The position numbers were made by a program, and so were the translations under genes. Positions 55,864 through 64,000 of a stretch of DNA of 64,000 nucleotides are shown here, piece by piece; within the stretch, counting starts at the first letter, position 1, and each line of letters starts with the position of its first letter. The DNA lies in assembly GCA_047602755.1 (NCBI GenBank), contig JBLKOM010000001.1, forward strand, positions 62,001 to 126,000, given 5' to 3'. The stretch comes from JACJVV01 sp047602755. Lineage in GTDB: Archaea; Nanobdellota; Nanobdellia; Woesearchaeales; JACJVV01. A model generated the notes under the pieces. The model had not been told where the DNA came from and made no database searches. It saw only the letters and a program-made list of their open reading frames with translations.

Positions 55864-57824
55864 TAATTTACACCTCTATTCGATTTATGATACATAGCAG
55901 AAACAAAATCACTCAAACGATAATTTTCCCTTCCGCGATTTCTCTCAATATGCATTGGAAGATTATTCATAAAAGCATAATTTGATATTTCAATCACGTC
56001 TTCTTCACTTATACCAAAAGTTTTAGAAAGTGAACTTTCAGTAATTTGTCTTCTTCCAAAATTCTTCATTGCGATAGCAGGATTATTTTCTGTAGAATTA
56101 AGTCGACTTTGAAGAAGAACATCAAAAACATCTTTCGCTAAATGTTGATCAACAAAATAACAAGGATGATTTGGATCTTCAGATATATCGGTAATAAACG
56201 GTTTTGCATAATCACCTATAGCTTTTATCCTACCTATAATTGTTGCAACTTTATCAGTTAAATCATCAGACTTTACATCAACCGAAAAATCTTGAACAAC
56301 TTCAGTGAGAGGAATCATCCCAGAAACTTTTTGTTGTATTGTTAGCCAATCTTTGCCAAGATACCTTCCTTGTTCATTAGGCGAAATTATATTTGCAGAT
56401 AATAAATAATTAATTGTTCGCTTTGAAATACCACTTGCTTTTCTTAGTTCAATCTCTTCATAATAAGCAGAAGGAAGTATTTCAGGATTAATACCTAAAA
56501 GTTCAGATTTCGGAAACAATTTTTCAAACAATTCAGCTTTTTTCTTTTGATAAGCTTCAATATCACCATTACTTCTTCTTGCAAGTTCATATGCAATACT
56601 ATCAATCGTAGCATCAAATAATTTAGACCTATATTTTACAGAATTAACATCAGAAGTAACCCTTATTCCAGGATAATTTTTATTTAATAATACTACACCT
56701 GTAGAAGGATTATAAATTCCTGGTACAAAGAAAGCTTTATCCAATTCATCACTTAATTCAACAGAAATAGCTCGTGAAAAATCAAGATGTGAATTAAGTT
56801 GGTTTTCAATTGAAACAACAATTGAACTAAGACTTTTTGAGATGTTTTCAGATGACCTTTGCTTAGGTAAATTTTCAACCCATTTTTTTACAGGTTTTAA
56901 AGCTTCACGAACATATTTTGCTAAATCTTCTTGAATTTTATCATCCATAAAGCCAGTTCGACTAAAAAGAATCCTATTATTTAATTCATCAGCATATAAT
57001 TTTGCAATTATCCTATGTTCAAAACCAGGTCGTATTTCAGCTAATGGAAGTAAAGATTGTGGGTCAATCTCAAGACGTCTAGAATTTACAAAGACATATA
57101 CCCCTGCAAGAGGATTACTTTTATTTGTATAATAAATTTCTCCAGTTACTGTGCCAGTTCTTTTTCCATTAACTGGCTTAAATTCAAAAGATCTTGATAA
57201 ATCAGGAACTTTCCATGATAATTTCTCACCATTAAGAAAAACTTGAAATGAATCATCAAGTAAAAAACCCATCTCTATATGCTGTCTTAAATCACGAATA
57301 GAATAATCTTCCCCAGGAAGAAATTTAAGATTTCGCATTATTATTTTTGTTCCATGCAAATCAGAATCAGCTTTTTTCTTTATAGCTTTAACCTTTCTAC
57401 CTACCGATAAATCATCATCAAACTTCTCATTTACAACAAATTTATTACCATCTCTATGTGTTATTAAGACATATTCTGAACAAAGATGATGCAGTGCAAG
57501 TGTTGCAACACCAAACTGACCTATAACTGCTCTTCCTCCTGATGAATGCTGTTTTTGTTTTTTAGGACTATCACCTATACGCATAAAAGATTCTAAACCC
57601 TTAACATCCATTCCTGTTCCATTATCTTCAATTACAAGCTCTGCACCATCTGGAGCATGTACATCAAAATCATAAGTTATTCTAACGCTAGAAGCATCTG
57701 CATCATATGCATTTGCAATAAATTCTTTAATAGAAACATAATTATTTTTTTTAATTAGATTTGCAACAGTTTCTGGAAGATCAGAACCTAATTTACGCTC
57801 TAGTAAAATTGTTTCTAATGCCAT
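55863..57824 (-). CDS. GHKL (MORC/Hsp90-like) ATPase
   Basis: A 653-residue protein with a Bergerat-fold ATPase: N-box EFIANAYDADA (~34-44), DNGTGMD (~67-73), lid GQFGVATLALHH (~102-113) and HGTK (~157). The transducer-like region follows (GVYVFVNSRRLEI ... RILFSRTGF). The C-terminal half includes a likely helix-turn-helix pair (GISKRTINYLLSANII; SLSKTFGISEEDVIEISNYA). Start 57824 is chosen for the strong GGAGG 5 nt before the ATG. The promoter carries the palindrome at 57873. Confidence 0.82.
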   Translation of the reverse strand: MALETILLERKLGSDLPETVANLIKKNNYVSIKEFIANAYDADASSVRITYDFDVHAPDGAELVIEDNGTGMDVKGLESFMRIGDSPKKQKQHSSGGRAVIGQFGVATLALHHLCSEYVLITHRDGNKFVVNEKFDDDLSVGRKVKAIKKKADSDLHGTKIIMRNLKFLPGEDYSIRDLRQHIEMGFLLDDSFQVFLNGEKLSWKVPDLSRSFEFKPVNGKRTGTVTGEIYYTNKSNPLAGVYVFVNSRRLEIDPQSLLPLAEIRPGFEHRIIAKLYADELNNRILFSRTGFMDDKIQEDLAKYVREALKPVKKWVENLPKQRSSENISKSLSSIVVSIENQLNSHLDFSRAISVELSDELDKAFFVPGIYNPSTGVVLLNKNYPGIRVTSDVNSVKYRSKLFDATIDSIAYELARRSNGDIEAYQKKKAELFEKLFPKSELLGINPEILPSAYYEEIELRKASGISKRTINYLLSANIISPNEQGRYLGKDWLTIQQKVSGMIPLTEVVQDFSVDVKSDDLTDKVATIIGRIKAIGDYAKPFITDISEDPNHPCYFVDQHLAKDVFDVLLQSRLNSTENNPAIAMKNFGRRQITESSLSKTFGISEEDVIEISNYAFMNNLPMHIERNRGRENYRLSDFVSAMYHKSNRGVN

Positions 57825-57872
57825 TATTACCTCCACCCATAAAAATTTATTAGATGAGTAGCATTTATTATT

Positions 57873-57895
57873 TTGCTATAAATAGTATATAGCAA
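57873..57895. promoter_or_regulatory. 23-bp palindrome in the GHKL operon promoter
   Basis: TTGCTATA-N7-TATAGCAA, perfect 8-bp arms. It overlaps the probable TATA box of the GHKL operon, and another half-site (TATATAGCAT, 57905-57914) follows. The arm sequence and total length match the palindrome at 59129. Confidence 0.6.
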
Positions 57896-57945
57896 TAAAT
57901 CAAGTATATAGCATTATATTACATCATTGTAATTTTTAATATACT

Positions 57946-58024
57946 AAGAAAAGAAGAAGAAAAATAAGAAGGAGAATAAAAAAGAATAAGAAAAAATGAA
58001 AAGAGCAAATAATGGAAAAAAGGA
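57946..58024 (-). terminator. Polypyrimidine (minus strand) tract after the AbrB-PhoU gene
   Basis: About 80 nt almost purely A/G on the plus strand, so T/C-rich on the minus strand with several T5-T6 runs. It lies downstream of the AbrB-PhoU stop and before the GHKL promoter, probably terminating the former. Confidence 0.45.
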
Positions 58025-58069
58025 ATATTATTAATAAATAATAAGAAAGAATATATAACCTTTAATTAT

Positions 58070-58963
58070 CTACTTAAAGTATAAAGAATTCATGTTAATA
58101 TAAGATTGATTCTCGAGTATATCAGAAGATAAATCATAAATTGCATCAAGCAAATCTTTTTTCTCAGAATCCTTTAATAATATTTTAATTTCACTAAATT
58201 TTAATATCAAAGCATCCGAATTCTTACTATTCTGCCAAGCCTTTTCAATAAAATCAAGTAAACTCTGAAGTAAATTACAGTCTTTTTGATTTATACCAAT
58301 ATCAACTAATTTAACAAGAGTATCTGCAATATTCTCAATTTTCTTAAATGAATCCCATATAAAAAAAAGATCTTTTTGATTGATTATCCCATTTTGTGAA
58401 CGGACATTTGAATCAATTTGTGACTTAAATATAATTCTTTTAGCAAGATGATATAATCTATCAATTGTATTCTCAACATCATTTATTGAATTTTTATCGT
58501 TTTTTTGAAGAGAATCAATTAATAATTTAGTCAGATAAATCATTCTTCGCATTATCCTATCAAGAGATATATTAATATCATTAAATAAAAAACTAATCTC
58601 AATAAGACTTTCAGATTCACTAGTAATTTCATAACCATCAAGATGTCGTAAAGCATGATTTAATTTTCTTATAGTTTCAGCATCAAATTTTTTTGAATGT
58701 ATTTTTACTAAATCAATATTATTCACATAACACAACAAGATAAATCCAGATAAATTTTTTATTTCACCAATATTTATTGATACAGAATTATCTAAAGTAG
58801 ATATAGTTTCAGTCCTTATAAGTAAATCATTTGAATTGGTAGGTTCAATAAATACATTATCTTGTGCTTTAAGTTTTTTTGATTCAACCCACCATTTAGG
58901 TAGTGATATAGAAAAAGATCTGTTACCCACAATTTGTAGTTTTCTGATTTCAATTTTAGACAT
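58070..58963 (-). CDS. AbrB-PhoU fusion regulator
   Basis: A 297-residue protein. Residues 1-45 form a SpoVT/AbrB-type DNA-binding domain (IRKLQIVGNRSFSISLPKWWVESKKL). The rest has two PhoU-like three-helix bundles (~115-200 and 205-290). Archaeal proteins of this type are annotated as phosphate uptake regulators, but no pst genes are nearby. A half-site TGCTATATA (58985-58993) lies in its own promoter, so it may belong to, or control, the palindrome regulon. Confidence 0.8.
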   Translation of the reverse strand: MSKIEIRKLQIVGNRSFSISLPKWWVESKKLKAQDNVFIEPTNSNDLLIRTETISTLDNSVSINIGEIKNLSGFILLCYVNNIDLVKIHSKKFDAETIRKLNHALRHLDGYEITSESESLIEISFLFNDINISLDRIMRRMIYLTKLLIDSLQKNDKNSINDVENTIDRLYHLAKRIIFKSQIDSNVRSQNGIINQKDLFFIWDSFKKIENIADTLVKLVDIGINQKDCNLLQSLLDFIEKAWQNSKNSDALILKFSEIKILLKDSEKKDLLDAIYDLSSDILENQSYINMNSLYFK

Positions 58964-58984
58964 TAATTATATAATTATCATAAC

Positions 58985-58993
58985 TGCTATATA
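58985..58993 (-). promoter_or_regulatory. Half-site TGCTATATA in the AbrB-PhoU promoter
   Basis: Matches one arm of the palindromes at 57873 and 59129. On the minus strand it reads TATATAGCA just at the expected TATA position, ~25-30 nt before the ATG at 58963. Confidence 0.45.
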
Positions 58994-59128
58994 TTTATTT
59001 CGATTTTTAGATATATTAATAATAATCTGTCGTAATTAAGAATTAGATAAATAATAACTTATTACTAATATAGTAATAACAAGTACATTTTCTAAACTTA
59101 AATTAAATTTGCTATATAATTAATAAAT

Positions 59129-59151
59129 ATGCTATATACTTAATATAGCAT
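59129..59151. promoter_or_regulatory. 23-bp palindrome before the PHP/GT4 operon
   Basis: ATGCTATAT-N5-ATATAGCAT, perfect 9-bp arms, 33 nt before the ATG at 59184 and next to the likely TATA element (GATTTAAG, ~59155). A further half-site GCTATATAA starts at 59111. Confidence 0.65.
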
Positions 59152-59183
59152 AGTGATTTAAGAAAATAAAATATACAAAAAGT

Positions 59184-60218
59184 ATGATAATTCAAGAATC
59201 ATCAAAAGATGAATTTCATGACCTAACAAAATCAAATAGCAGAAAAATTAGTTGGAATAAAACTCAAGAGATGAGATTACAAGGTTATAAGGCAATTGCA
59301 TTACATGTACACAGTTTATATTCTGATGATGTTCCTCCAAAAGAAAAAAATAAGCCATTAAATCTAATAAAAAGAGGACAAGATAGTGGTCTTGATTATA
59401 TTGTAATTACAGATCATGATAATAATCATGCATGGCAAAGTGTATCAGAAAAACCAGAAGAATGGTTACAAGGAGTTGAGATGGAAGTAAATGACGAAAG
59501 AATAGGACATCCTATTCACTTAGGAACTCATAATTTCAAATCGGATGATGACTTTTACACATTACATGAGATTGCACATGAACAAAATGATGCATATAAA
59601 TATATCGAAACTGCAAAAGAAAAAGGCATGACTATAATTGCAAATCATCCATGGTGGATACCAAAAGGACATAGAATTAATCCCAAAGCAATATGGGAAT
59701 TAATAAGATATTTCAAGTTGCCTGTAGAATTAAATTCTAAAAGAAGCTGCATAGAGAATATTGCTACAAGAATAATGGCAGAAAGATATAATTTACCAAT
59801 CATTGCTGCAACAGATACACATACAGCATCAATAGGTCCTGCATGTACATTAGTAAAAGGAGATACAATTGATGAAATTTTTAGAAATATAGAGAAAGGA
59901 GATACATATTACGTTGCAGGTTCTGCAACACCTATGAGTATTGCAAGTATGATAACAGAATATTGCCTTGATGTTATACATTCCGAAAAGATGAAGGAGA
60001 AAGGACCAATAAATTTACAATCAGGAATAAAATTAATAGACCATTTACTAAAAAAAATTAGTCAAGGATATTTTGAAAAATATGAAGCATTAAGATATCC
60101 TGCAGGAATATTATCAAGTGCAATAACAATGTTGGGAAGTGTTCTACTATATCTACCGAGTGCATATATTAATTCAGGGATAAAAGTAGGATTAGGAATG
60201 CAATCGATAGCAAAATAA
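59184..60218 (+). CDS. PHP-domain phosphoesterase
   Basis: A 344-residue PHP protein. Metal motifs are LHVHSLYSDD (HxH, ~residue 38), ITDHDNNHAW, GVEMEV, NHPWW and ATDTHT. These make a trinuclear-metal phosphoesterase of the YciV/PolX-PHP type. The C-terminal ~90 residues are helical and hydrophobic. It is followed after 18 nt by a GT4 glycosyltransferase. A dephosphorylation step in making a glycoconjugate is a reasonable inference. Confidence 0.85.
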   Translation: MIIQESSKDEFHDLTKSNSRKISWNKTQEMRLQGYKAIALHVHSLYSDDVPPKEKNKPLNLIKRGQDSGLDYIVITDHDNNHAWQSVSEKPEEWLQGVEMEVNDERIGHPIHLGTHNFKSDDDFYTLHEIAHEQNDAYKYIETAKEKGMTIIANHPWWIPKGHRINPKAIWELIRYFKLPVELNSKRSCIENIATRIMAERYNLPIIAATDTHTASIGPACTLVKGDTIDEIFRNIEKGDTYYVAGSATPMSIASMITEYCLDVIHSEKMKEKGPINLQSGIKLIDHLLKKISQGYFEKYEALRYPAGILSSAITMLGSVLLYLPSAYINSGIKVGLGMQSIAK

Positions 60219-60236
60219 AAATAGAATAACATCAAA

Positions 60237-61460
60237 ATGAAAAAAAATAATGAAAATTTAAAAATTTTATTAACTACAAATACATTAGGTAAATGGGGAG
60301 AAATAAATGGAGTTGCTGATTGTTATAACTATTTAATTCCTGAGTTTAAGAACCAAGATATAACACTTGACATAATAACATTTGGCCCACAAGACAAAAT
60401 TGAAAAAATTGATAATATCACTATTATAACATATCGTCCAAAATTCCCGGAATTTTTTTTAGATAAAATTGAACCAGTATTAAGAATTGGTCCTGGAGTA
60501 AGATTTTCAAGAACAATAAATGATTGTTTATCAGAAAATAAATATGATGTTGTTCATATTGCATCACCATGTCCACTTGGACACCTTGCACTATCAATAG
60601 CAGAAAGAGATAATTCTGCAAAAATAGGGGTATACCATACGTTAATAGCTCAATATGTAAGTGAAAGAATAGCTAAAGCAATAAATGTTGAAAAAAATCA
60701 TCCAATACCAACAAGTGCAGAAAGTATCACCAATGAAATAATTTCAAATTTTTATAACAATATGGATTTAATATTAGTACCTTCAAAATATGTAATTGAA
60801 CTAATCAACAAATCAATTAGTCCACCATTAAAATTATGGACAAGAGGAGTTGATCTTGAAAAATTTAATAAAAAATATCGAACAACAGAAACAAATGAAA
60901 GGGCAAAAGCTATATATGTGGGTAGGATAGAACCTGAAAAAAATCTGGAATTATTAATTAATGTATTCAGCGATAGGGATAATTGCGATTTAGTAATTGT
61001 TGGTGAAGGAAGTTATCTTAATGAATTAAAACAAAGACTACCAAATGCAAAATATACAGGAAAACTTAGAGATAAGTTACTTGCAGAAGAATATGCAAAT
61101 GCTGATTTTTTTGTTTTCCCATCAGAAACTGATACTTATGGTCAAGTTGTAATACAAGCACATTCATCTGGACTTCCAGTTATAGTTACTGATAAAGGTG
61201 GACCAAAAGAACAAATTATACATGGAGAAAATGGGTTCATAGCAACAAATATACACAGTTTTAGATATTATATAGACACTTTAATAAATAATGAAGAATT
61301 GAGAAAAAAGATGTCAGATAATGCTTACTATAATGCAATAAATAACCCCTGGCATGAAAGATGTAAAGAATTGATTGATCATTATTATCTAGCATTGAAT
61401 TCTAGAACTTTCAAAACAGAAATACCCCCTACATTCATTCCCCAATTATCTTTATCATAA
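60237..61460 (+). CDS. GT4-family glycosyltransferase
   Basis: A 407-residue GT-B glycosyltransferase. N-terminal acceptor half with [13 protein letters not shown] and [14 protein letters not shown]-terminal donor half with [53 protein letters not shown] and the EX7E-like motif at [12 protein letters not shown]. The acceptor is unknown; similar enzymes make glycolipids such as glycosyl-diacylglycerols. Probably one transcript with the PHP gene. Confidence 0.88.
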   Translation: MKKNNENLKILLTTNTLGKWGEINGVADCYNYLIPEFKNQDITLDIITFGPQDKIEKIDNITIITYRPKFPEFFLDKIEPVLRIGPGVRFSRTINDCLSENKYDVVHIASPCPLGHLALSIAERDNSAKIGVYHTLIAQYVSERIAKAINVEKNHPIPTSAESITNEIISNFYNNMDLILVPSKYVIELINKSISPPLKLWTRGVDLEKFNKKYRTTETNERAKAIYVGRIEPEKNLELLINVFSDRDNCDLVIVGEGSYLNELKQRLPNAKYTGKLRDKLLAEEYANADFFVFPSETDTYGQVVIQAHSSGLPVIVTDKGGPKEQIIHGENGFIATNIHSFRYYIDTLINNEELRKKMSDNAYYNAINNPWHERCKELIDHYYLALNSRTFKTEIPPTFIPQLSLS

Positions 61461-61863
61461 TGCGTTTATCACGCATTCCATCAAATTCTCCATAAAAAAT
61501 TTGCTCCCAAGGGCCAAAATCAAGCTCCCCATTTGTTATAGCAACAACAACTTCCCTTCCCATAATTGTTCGTTTTAAATGTGCATCCCCGTTTACTTCT
61601 CCAGTACGATGATGACGATAACCTTTTGGATATTGATAAGGTTTGTACGGAGCTAATTCTTCTAACCAATCCATAAAATCTTCCTTAAGACCAGACTCTT
61701 CGTCATTAATAAAAACACTAGAAGTAATATGCATAGAATTAACAAGACAAATACCTTCTTTAATACCAGATTTAGTTATTGTTTCTTGAACTTTATCAGT
61801 TATATTGATAAATTCATGCTCTTTTTTAGTATGCACTATTAATTTTTCCGTATATGATTTCAT
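61435..61863 (-). CDS. YjbQ/UPF0047 family protein
   Basis: A 142-residue protein with the family signature [34 protein letters not shown] and [16 protein letters not shown]. The family has been linked to a minor thiamine-phosphate synthase activity; the physiological role is open. Its 3' end overlaps the GT4 gene by 26 nt on the other strand. Confidence 0.92.
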   Translation of the reverse strand: MKSYTEKLIVHTKKEHEFINITDKVQETITKSGIKEGICLVNSMHITSSVFINDEESGLKEDFMDWLEELAPYKPYQYPKGYRHHRTGEVNGDAHLKRTIMGREVVVAITNGELDFGPWEQIFYGEFDGMRDKRIMIKIIGE

Positions 61864-61906
61864 AAAATAAAAGAAAAAAGAAAGAAATTAAAAAATTTTC
61901 TAAAAA

Positions 61907-62653
61907 TTACTTCTTTTTTAAACCTTCAACTGCACGCAATACCTCTAAAGGAACCCCTAAAATTACAGTGTTTGACTGATCACTTGCAAGATTGTTTATT
62001 GCTTGCAATGTTCTTAGATGTAGTGCACCATCAGCACCAGCCAACATTTTTGCTGCTTTTGCCATATTAGTTGCAGCAACAACTTCTCCTTCTGCTTTGA
62101 TAATAACTGACCTTTTCTCTCTTTCAGCCTCTGCTTGTTTTCCAATAACACGTTTCATTTCTTGCGCTAGAGTAATGTCTTTTAATTCAACAGCTTCTAC
62201 TTTTATACCCCATGGATCTGAAGTTTTATCTACAATTCCTTTAATTTTTTTTGCTATATCATCCCTGCTTGCAAGCAATTCATCTAATTCAACTTCACCA
62301 ACAATATTTCTCATTGTTGTTTGAGCTAATTGAGATACTGCAAAATCATATTGTTCAACATTAAGAATAGCCATCTTTGAATCAATTACTTTGTAATAAA
62401 TAACTGCATTTATTCCTACTGTGATATTATCTTTTGTAATACTTTCTTGATCAGGAACATCAACTACTTTTACTCTCATATCAACTCGTTGATATGTTTG
62501 TAATAATGGAATAACTAACCTTAACCCTGGAGTCATTATACTTGTAAATCTTCCAAGAGTAAATCTTACTCCTCTTTCATATTCATTAATAATTCTTATA
62601 CTTGCAACTATAAGTATAATAATACCAATACCTATTGAAACTAATAAACTCAT
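61907..62653 (-). CDS. Slipin/stomatin (SPFH/band 7) protein
   Basis: A 248-residue protein. An N-terminal membrane hairpin (LVSIGIGIIILIVASIRI) leads to the SPFH domain (EYERGVRFTLGRF, MRVKVVDVPDQESITKDNITV, AVELKDITL) and a coiled-coil tail. It probably organises membrane microdomains or regulates a membrane protease; no NfeD partner is adjacent. GGAGGT 7 nt before the ATG, 11 nt after fba: same operon. Confidence 0.92.
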   Translation of the reverse strand: MSLLVSIGIGIIILIVASIRIINEYERGVRFTLGRFTSIMTPGLRLVIPLLQTYQRVDMRVKVVDVPDQESITKDNITVGINAVIYYKVIDSKMAILNVEQYDFAVSQLAQTTMRNIVGEVELDELLASRDDIAKKIKGIVDKTSDPWGIKVEAVELKDITLAQEMKRVIGKQAEAEREKRSVIIKAEGEVVAATNMAKAAKMLAGADGALHLRTLQAINNLASDQSNTVILGVPLEVLRAVEGLKKK

Positions 62654-62664
62654 TTTATTACCTC

Positions 62665-63579
62665 CTAAGCTTTACCGCTACTTCCCATTACTTTCATACG
62701 ATGTTTAACATATTGTAGCAAATTTTCACGTGCAGGACCAACAATTTTCCTTATATCAAAAACATCAGGTTTTTCCTGCAATACCTGCCTAACACTACCA
62801 GTCCAAATCAAACGAAGATCTGAATCAGTATTAACTTTTGAAATACCTCGCAAAACAGCTTCAGCCATTGTAGCGTCATCTACTCCAGCTGCATCATTTA
62901 CTTGCCCACCATATTTATTTACACGTTCTACTGCATCTTTTGGAATACTTGAAGCACCATGTAAAACTAATGGTATCGGAATTGTTTCTCTTATTTTATC
63001 TAAAATATCAAAATTTAAATTTGATTCTCCCTTAAATTTATACGCACCATGACTAGTACCTATTGCAATAGCAAGATAATCTACTCCTGTTTTATCAACA
63101 AACTCTTTTGCTTTCTCAGGTTCAGTATAAATGATATGTTTTGATTCAACACCATCCTCTTCTCCACCAATTGTGCCAAGTTCAGCCTCAACAGTTACAC
63201 CTTTTGAATGTGCATATTCAACAACTTCTTTTGTTATTCTAATGTTTTCCTCAAAATCATGATGACTAGCATCAATCATTACACTTGTAAAACCTACATC
63301 AATTACTTTTTTTATTGTATCAAGTGATAATCCATGATCTAAATGTAAAGCAACTGGAACTTCTGAAATATTATTTATAGCATCAGCAAATTCTTTCATA
63401 ATAGGAAATCCAACATATTTAATTGCACCCTCAGTTGCTTGAATAATAATAGGACTTTTTTCTTCATTTGCAGCTTGAAGAAGAATTTGAAGAACTTCCA
63501 TATTTACAAAATTAAATGCACCAACACCATATTTACCTTCTCTCGCTTTAACTAGAATCTCTTTACCTGTAACTAACAT
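62665..63579 (-). CDS. fba: Class II fructose-bisphosphate aldolase
   Basis: A 304-residue Zn-dependent aldolase. The metal and active-site elements HLDHG, MIDASHHDFEEN, AIGTSHGAYKF and LVLHGASSI are present. It interconverts fructose-1,6-bisphosphate with the triose phosphates. It is of bacterial type; archaea more often use class I FBA or FBP aldolase/phosphatase. Upstream GGGGTGAT serves as Shine-Dalgarno. Confidence 0.95.
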   Translation of the reverse strand: MLVTGKEILVKAREGKYGVGAFNFVNMEVLQILLQAANEEKSPIIIQATEGAIKYVGFPIMKEFADAINNISEVPVALHLDHGLSLDTIKKVIDVGFTSVMIDASHHDFEENIRITKEVVEYAHSKGVTVEAELGTIGGEEDGVESKHIIYTEPEKAKEFVDKTGVDYLAIAIGTSHGAYKFKGESNLNFDILDKIRETIPIPLVLHGASSIPKDAVERVNKYGGQVNDAAGVDDATMAEAVLRGISKVNTDSDLRLIWTGSVRQVLQEKPDVFDIRKIVGPARENLLQYVKHRMKVMGSSGKA

Positions 63580-63710
63580 TAAATCACCCCTAATATAATA
63601 TTTGAAGTATAAGTATTTATAATACTTGCGTTTAAAAAAAAGAAAAAATTAACTTCTAAATAGTAGTAAAAATAGAAAAATTTATATAGTCAAACATTAT
63701 AGATAAGAAT

Positions 63711-63857
63711 ATGTACAACACATTAAAAGCAAAAAAATGTCCAAGATGTAATTACAAAGATATTGGAGAATCAGCATTTTGTGAGAAATGCTTATGTAAT
63801 CTAATACAAAACAAATCACAAGAAATAAATTTTAATTGGACATCAAATAAACTATAA
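63711..63857 (+). CDS. Mini zinc-ribbon protein (48 aa)
   Basis: A 48-residue protein reading KKCPRCNYKDIGESAFCEKCLC, two CxxC pairs for one zinc, then a polar tail ending NFNWTSNKL. The TATA box AATTTATATAG (~63679-63689) is ~27 nt before the ATG, a leaderless start. No known function; the arrangement resembles zinc-ribbon domains that precede other domains, here standing alone. Confidence 0.65.
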   Translation: MYNTLKAKKCPRCNYKDIGESAFCEKCLCNLIQNKSQEINFNWTSNKL

Positions 63858-63923
63858 AAGAATAATATAAAAAATAATCATTTCAATAGGTTTAAATATA
63901 TTTCTTGATTCTTAAAAGTATAT

Positions 63924-64000
63924 ATGTTATCAACACAAATAAACCGGAAATGCTCTAAATGCAACCATTATAATATTCATGAAAATTTATACTGTGATAA
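63924..64000 (+). CDS. Second mini zinc-ribbon protein, cut by window end
   Basis: Begins MLSTQINRKCSKCNHYNIHEN-LYCD and runs off the window. The CxxC and the following Cys repeat the layout of the gene at 63711, so the two are probably tandem paralogues. TATA TTTAAATATAT (~63891-63901) gives a leaderless start. Confidence 0.55.
   Translation, partial: MLSTQINRKCSKCNHYNIHENLYCD

Overview
The window is about 30% GC and reads as a chromosome segment of a DPANN archaeon, most likely Woesearchaeota/Pacearchaeota-like (inference). Direct support: archaeal ribosomal proteins L10e and S15, SRP54, deoxyhypusine synthase, an XPD helicase, a HerA-type ATPase, Trm-G10 and NOG1 family proteins, many genes with a TATA box 22-30 nt before the start codon (leaderless mRNAs), class III (pilin) signal peptides, and four tRNA genes that all carry a bulge-helix-bulge intron at position 37/38. 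Bacterial-type GAPDH and class II aldolase sit in the same genome, as is common in these lineages. No rRNA, CRISPR array, transposase or prophage was seen.

Layout. 0-9 kb: the end of a site-2 protease, an SDR enzyme, TrmJ, a YprB-like nuclease, MscS, PurF, a small membrane peptide, tRNA-Tyr and a large secreted/membrane protein. 9-21.5 kb: a HerA-like ATPase, then a co-directional type IV pilus-like locus. It holds a secreted protein, three class III signal-peptide proteins with LamG-like lectin domains (one broken by a frameshift at a T tract), one minor pilin, a membrane protein, a winged-helix protein, a PilB/ArlI-type ATPase, two TadC-like membrane proteins and a KaiC-like ATPase. 21.5-27.5 kb: SerRS, a transglutaminase-like surface protein with a coiled-coil partner, and tRNA-iMet and tRNA-Ser. 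27.6-30.2 kb: a GH13_18 phosphorylase next to GpgS, a probable glucosylglycerate locus. 30.4-39.9 kb: L10e, a NOG1-type GTPase, Trm-G10, a PadR-like regulator, a 1084-residue Cys-rich surface protein, a winged-helix/esterase pair, S15 and a HemK-type methyltransferase with a disturbed 5' end. 40-50 kb: XPD, an EamA transporter, GAPDH, tRNA-Ile(UAU), MgtE, MarC, deoxyhypusine synthase, NUDIX and SRP54. 50-64 kb: a TIM-barrel-like protein, an HExxH protein, a GHKL ATPase/metallophosphoesterase operon, an AbrB-PhoU protein, a PHP/GT4 pair, a YjbQ protein, class II aldolase with slipin, and two tandem mini zinc ribbons.

The strongest candidates for something new are three. (1) A two-gene operon of a MORC/Hsp90-like GHKL ATPase with a C-terminal helix-turn-helix-like region and a 1057-residue calcineurin-like phosphoesterase; its promoter carries a 23-bp palindrome that recurs with the same geometry before the PHP/GT4 operon and as a half-site before the AbrB-PhoU gene, so the three units may form one regulon. 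(2) The LamG-pilin type IV filament locus. (3) The tRNA set: four of four tRNAs are interrupted, three introns are exactly 43 nt, one tRNA has the rare UAU anticodon, and two genes are followed by a partial copy of their own 3' end.
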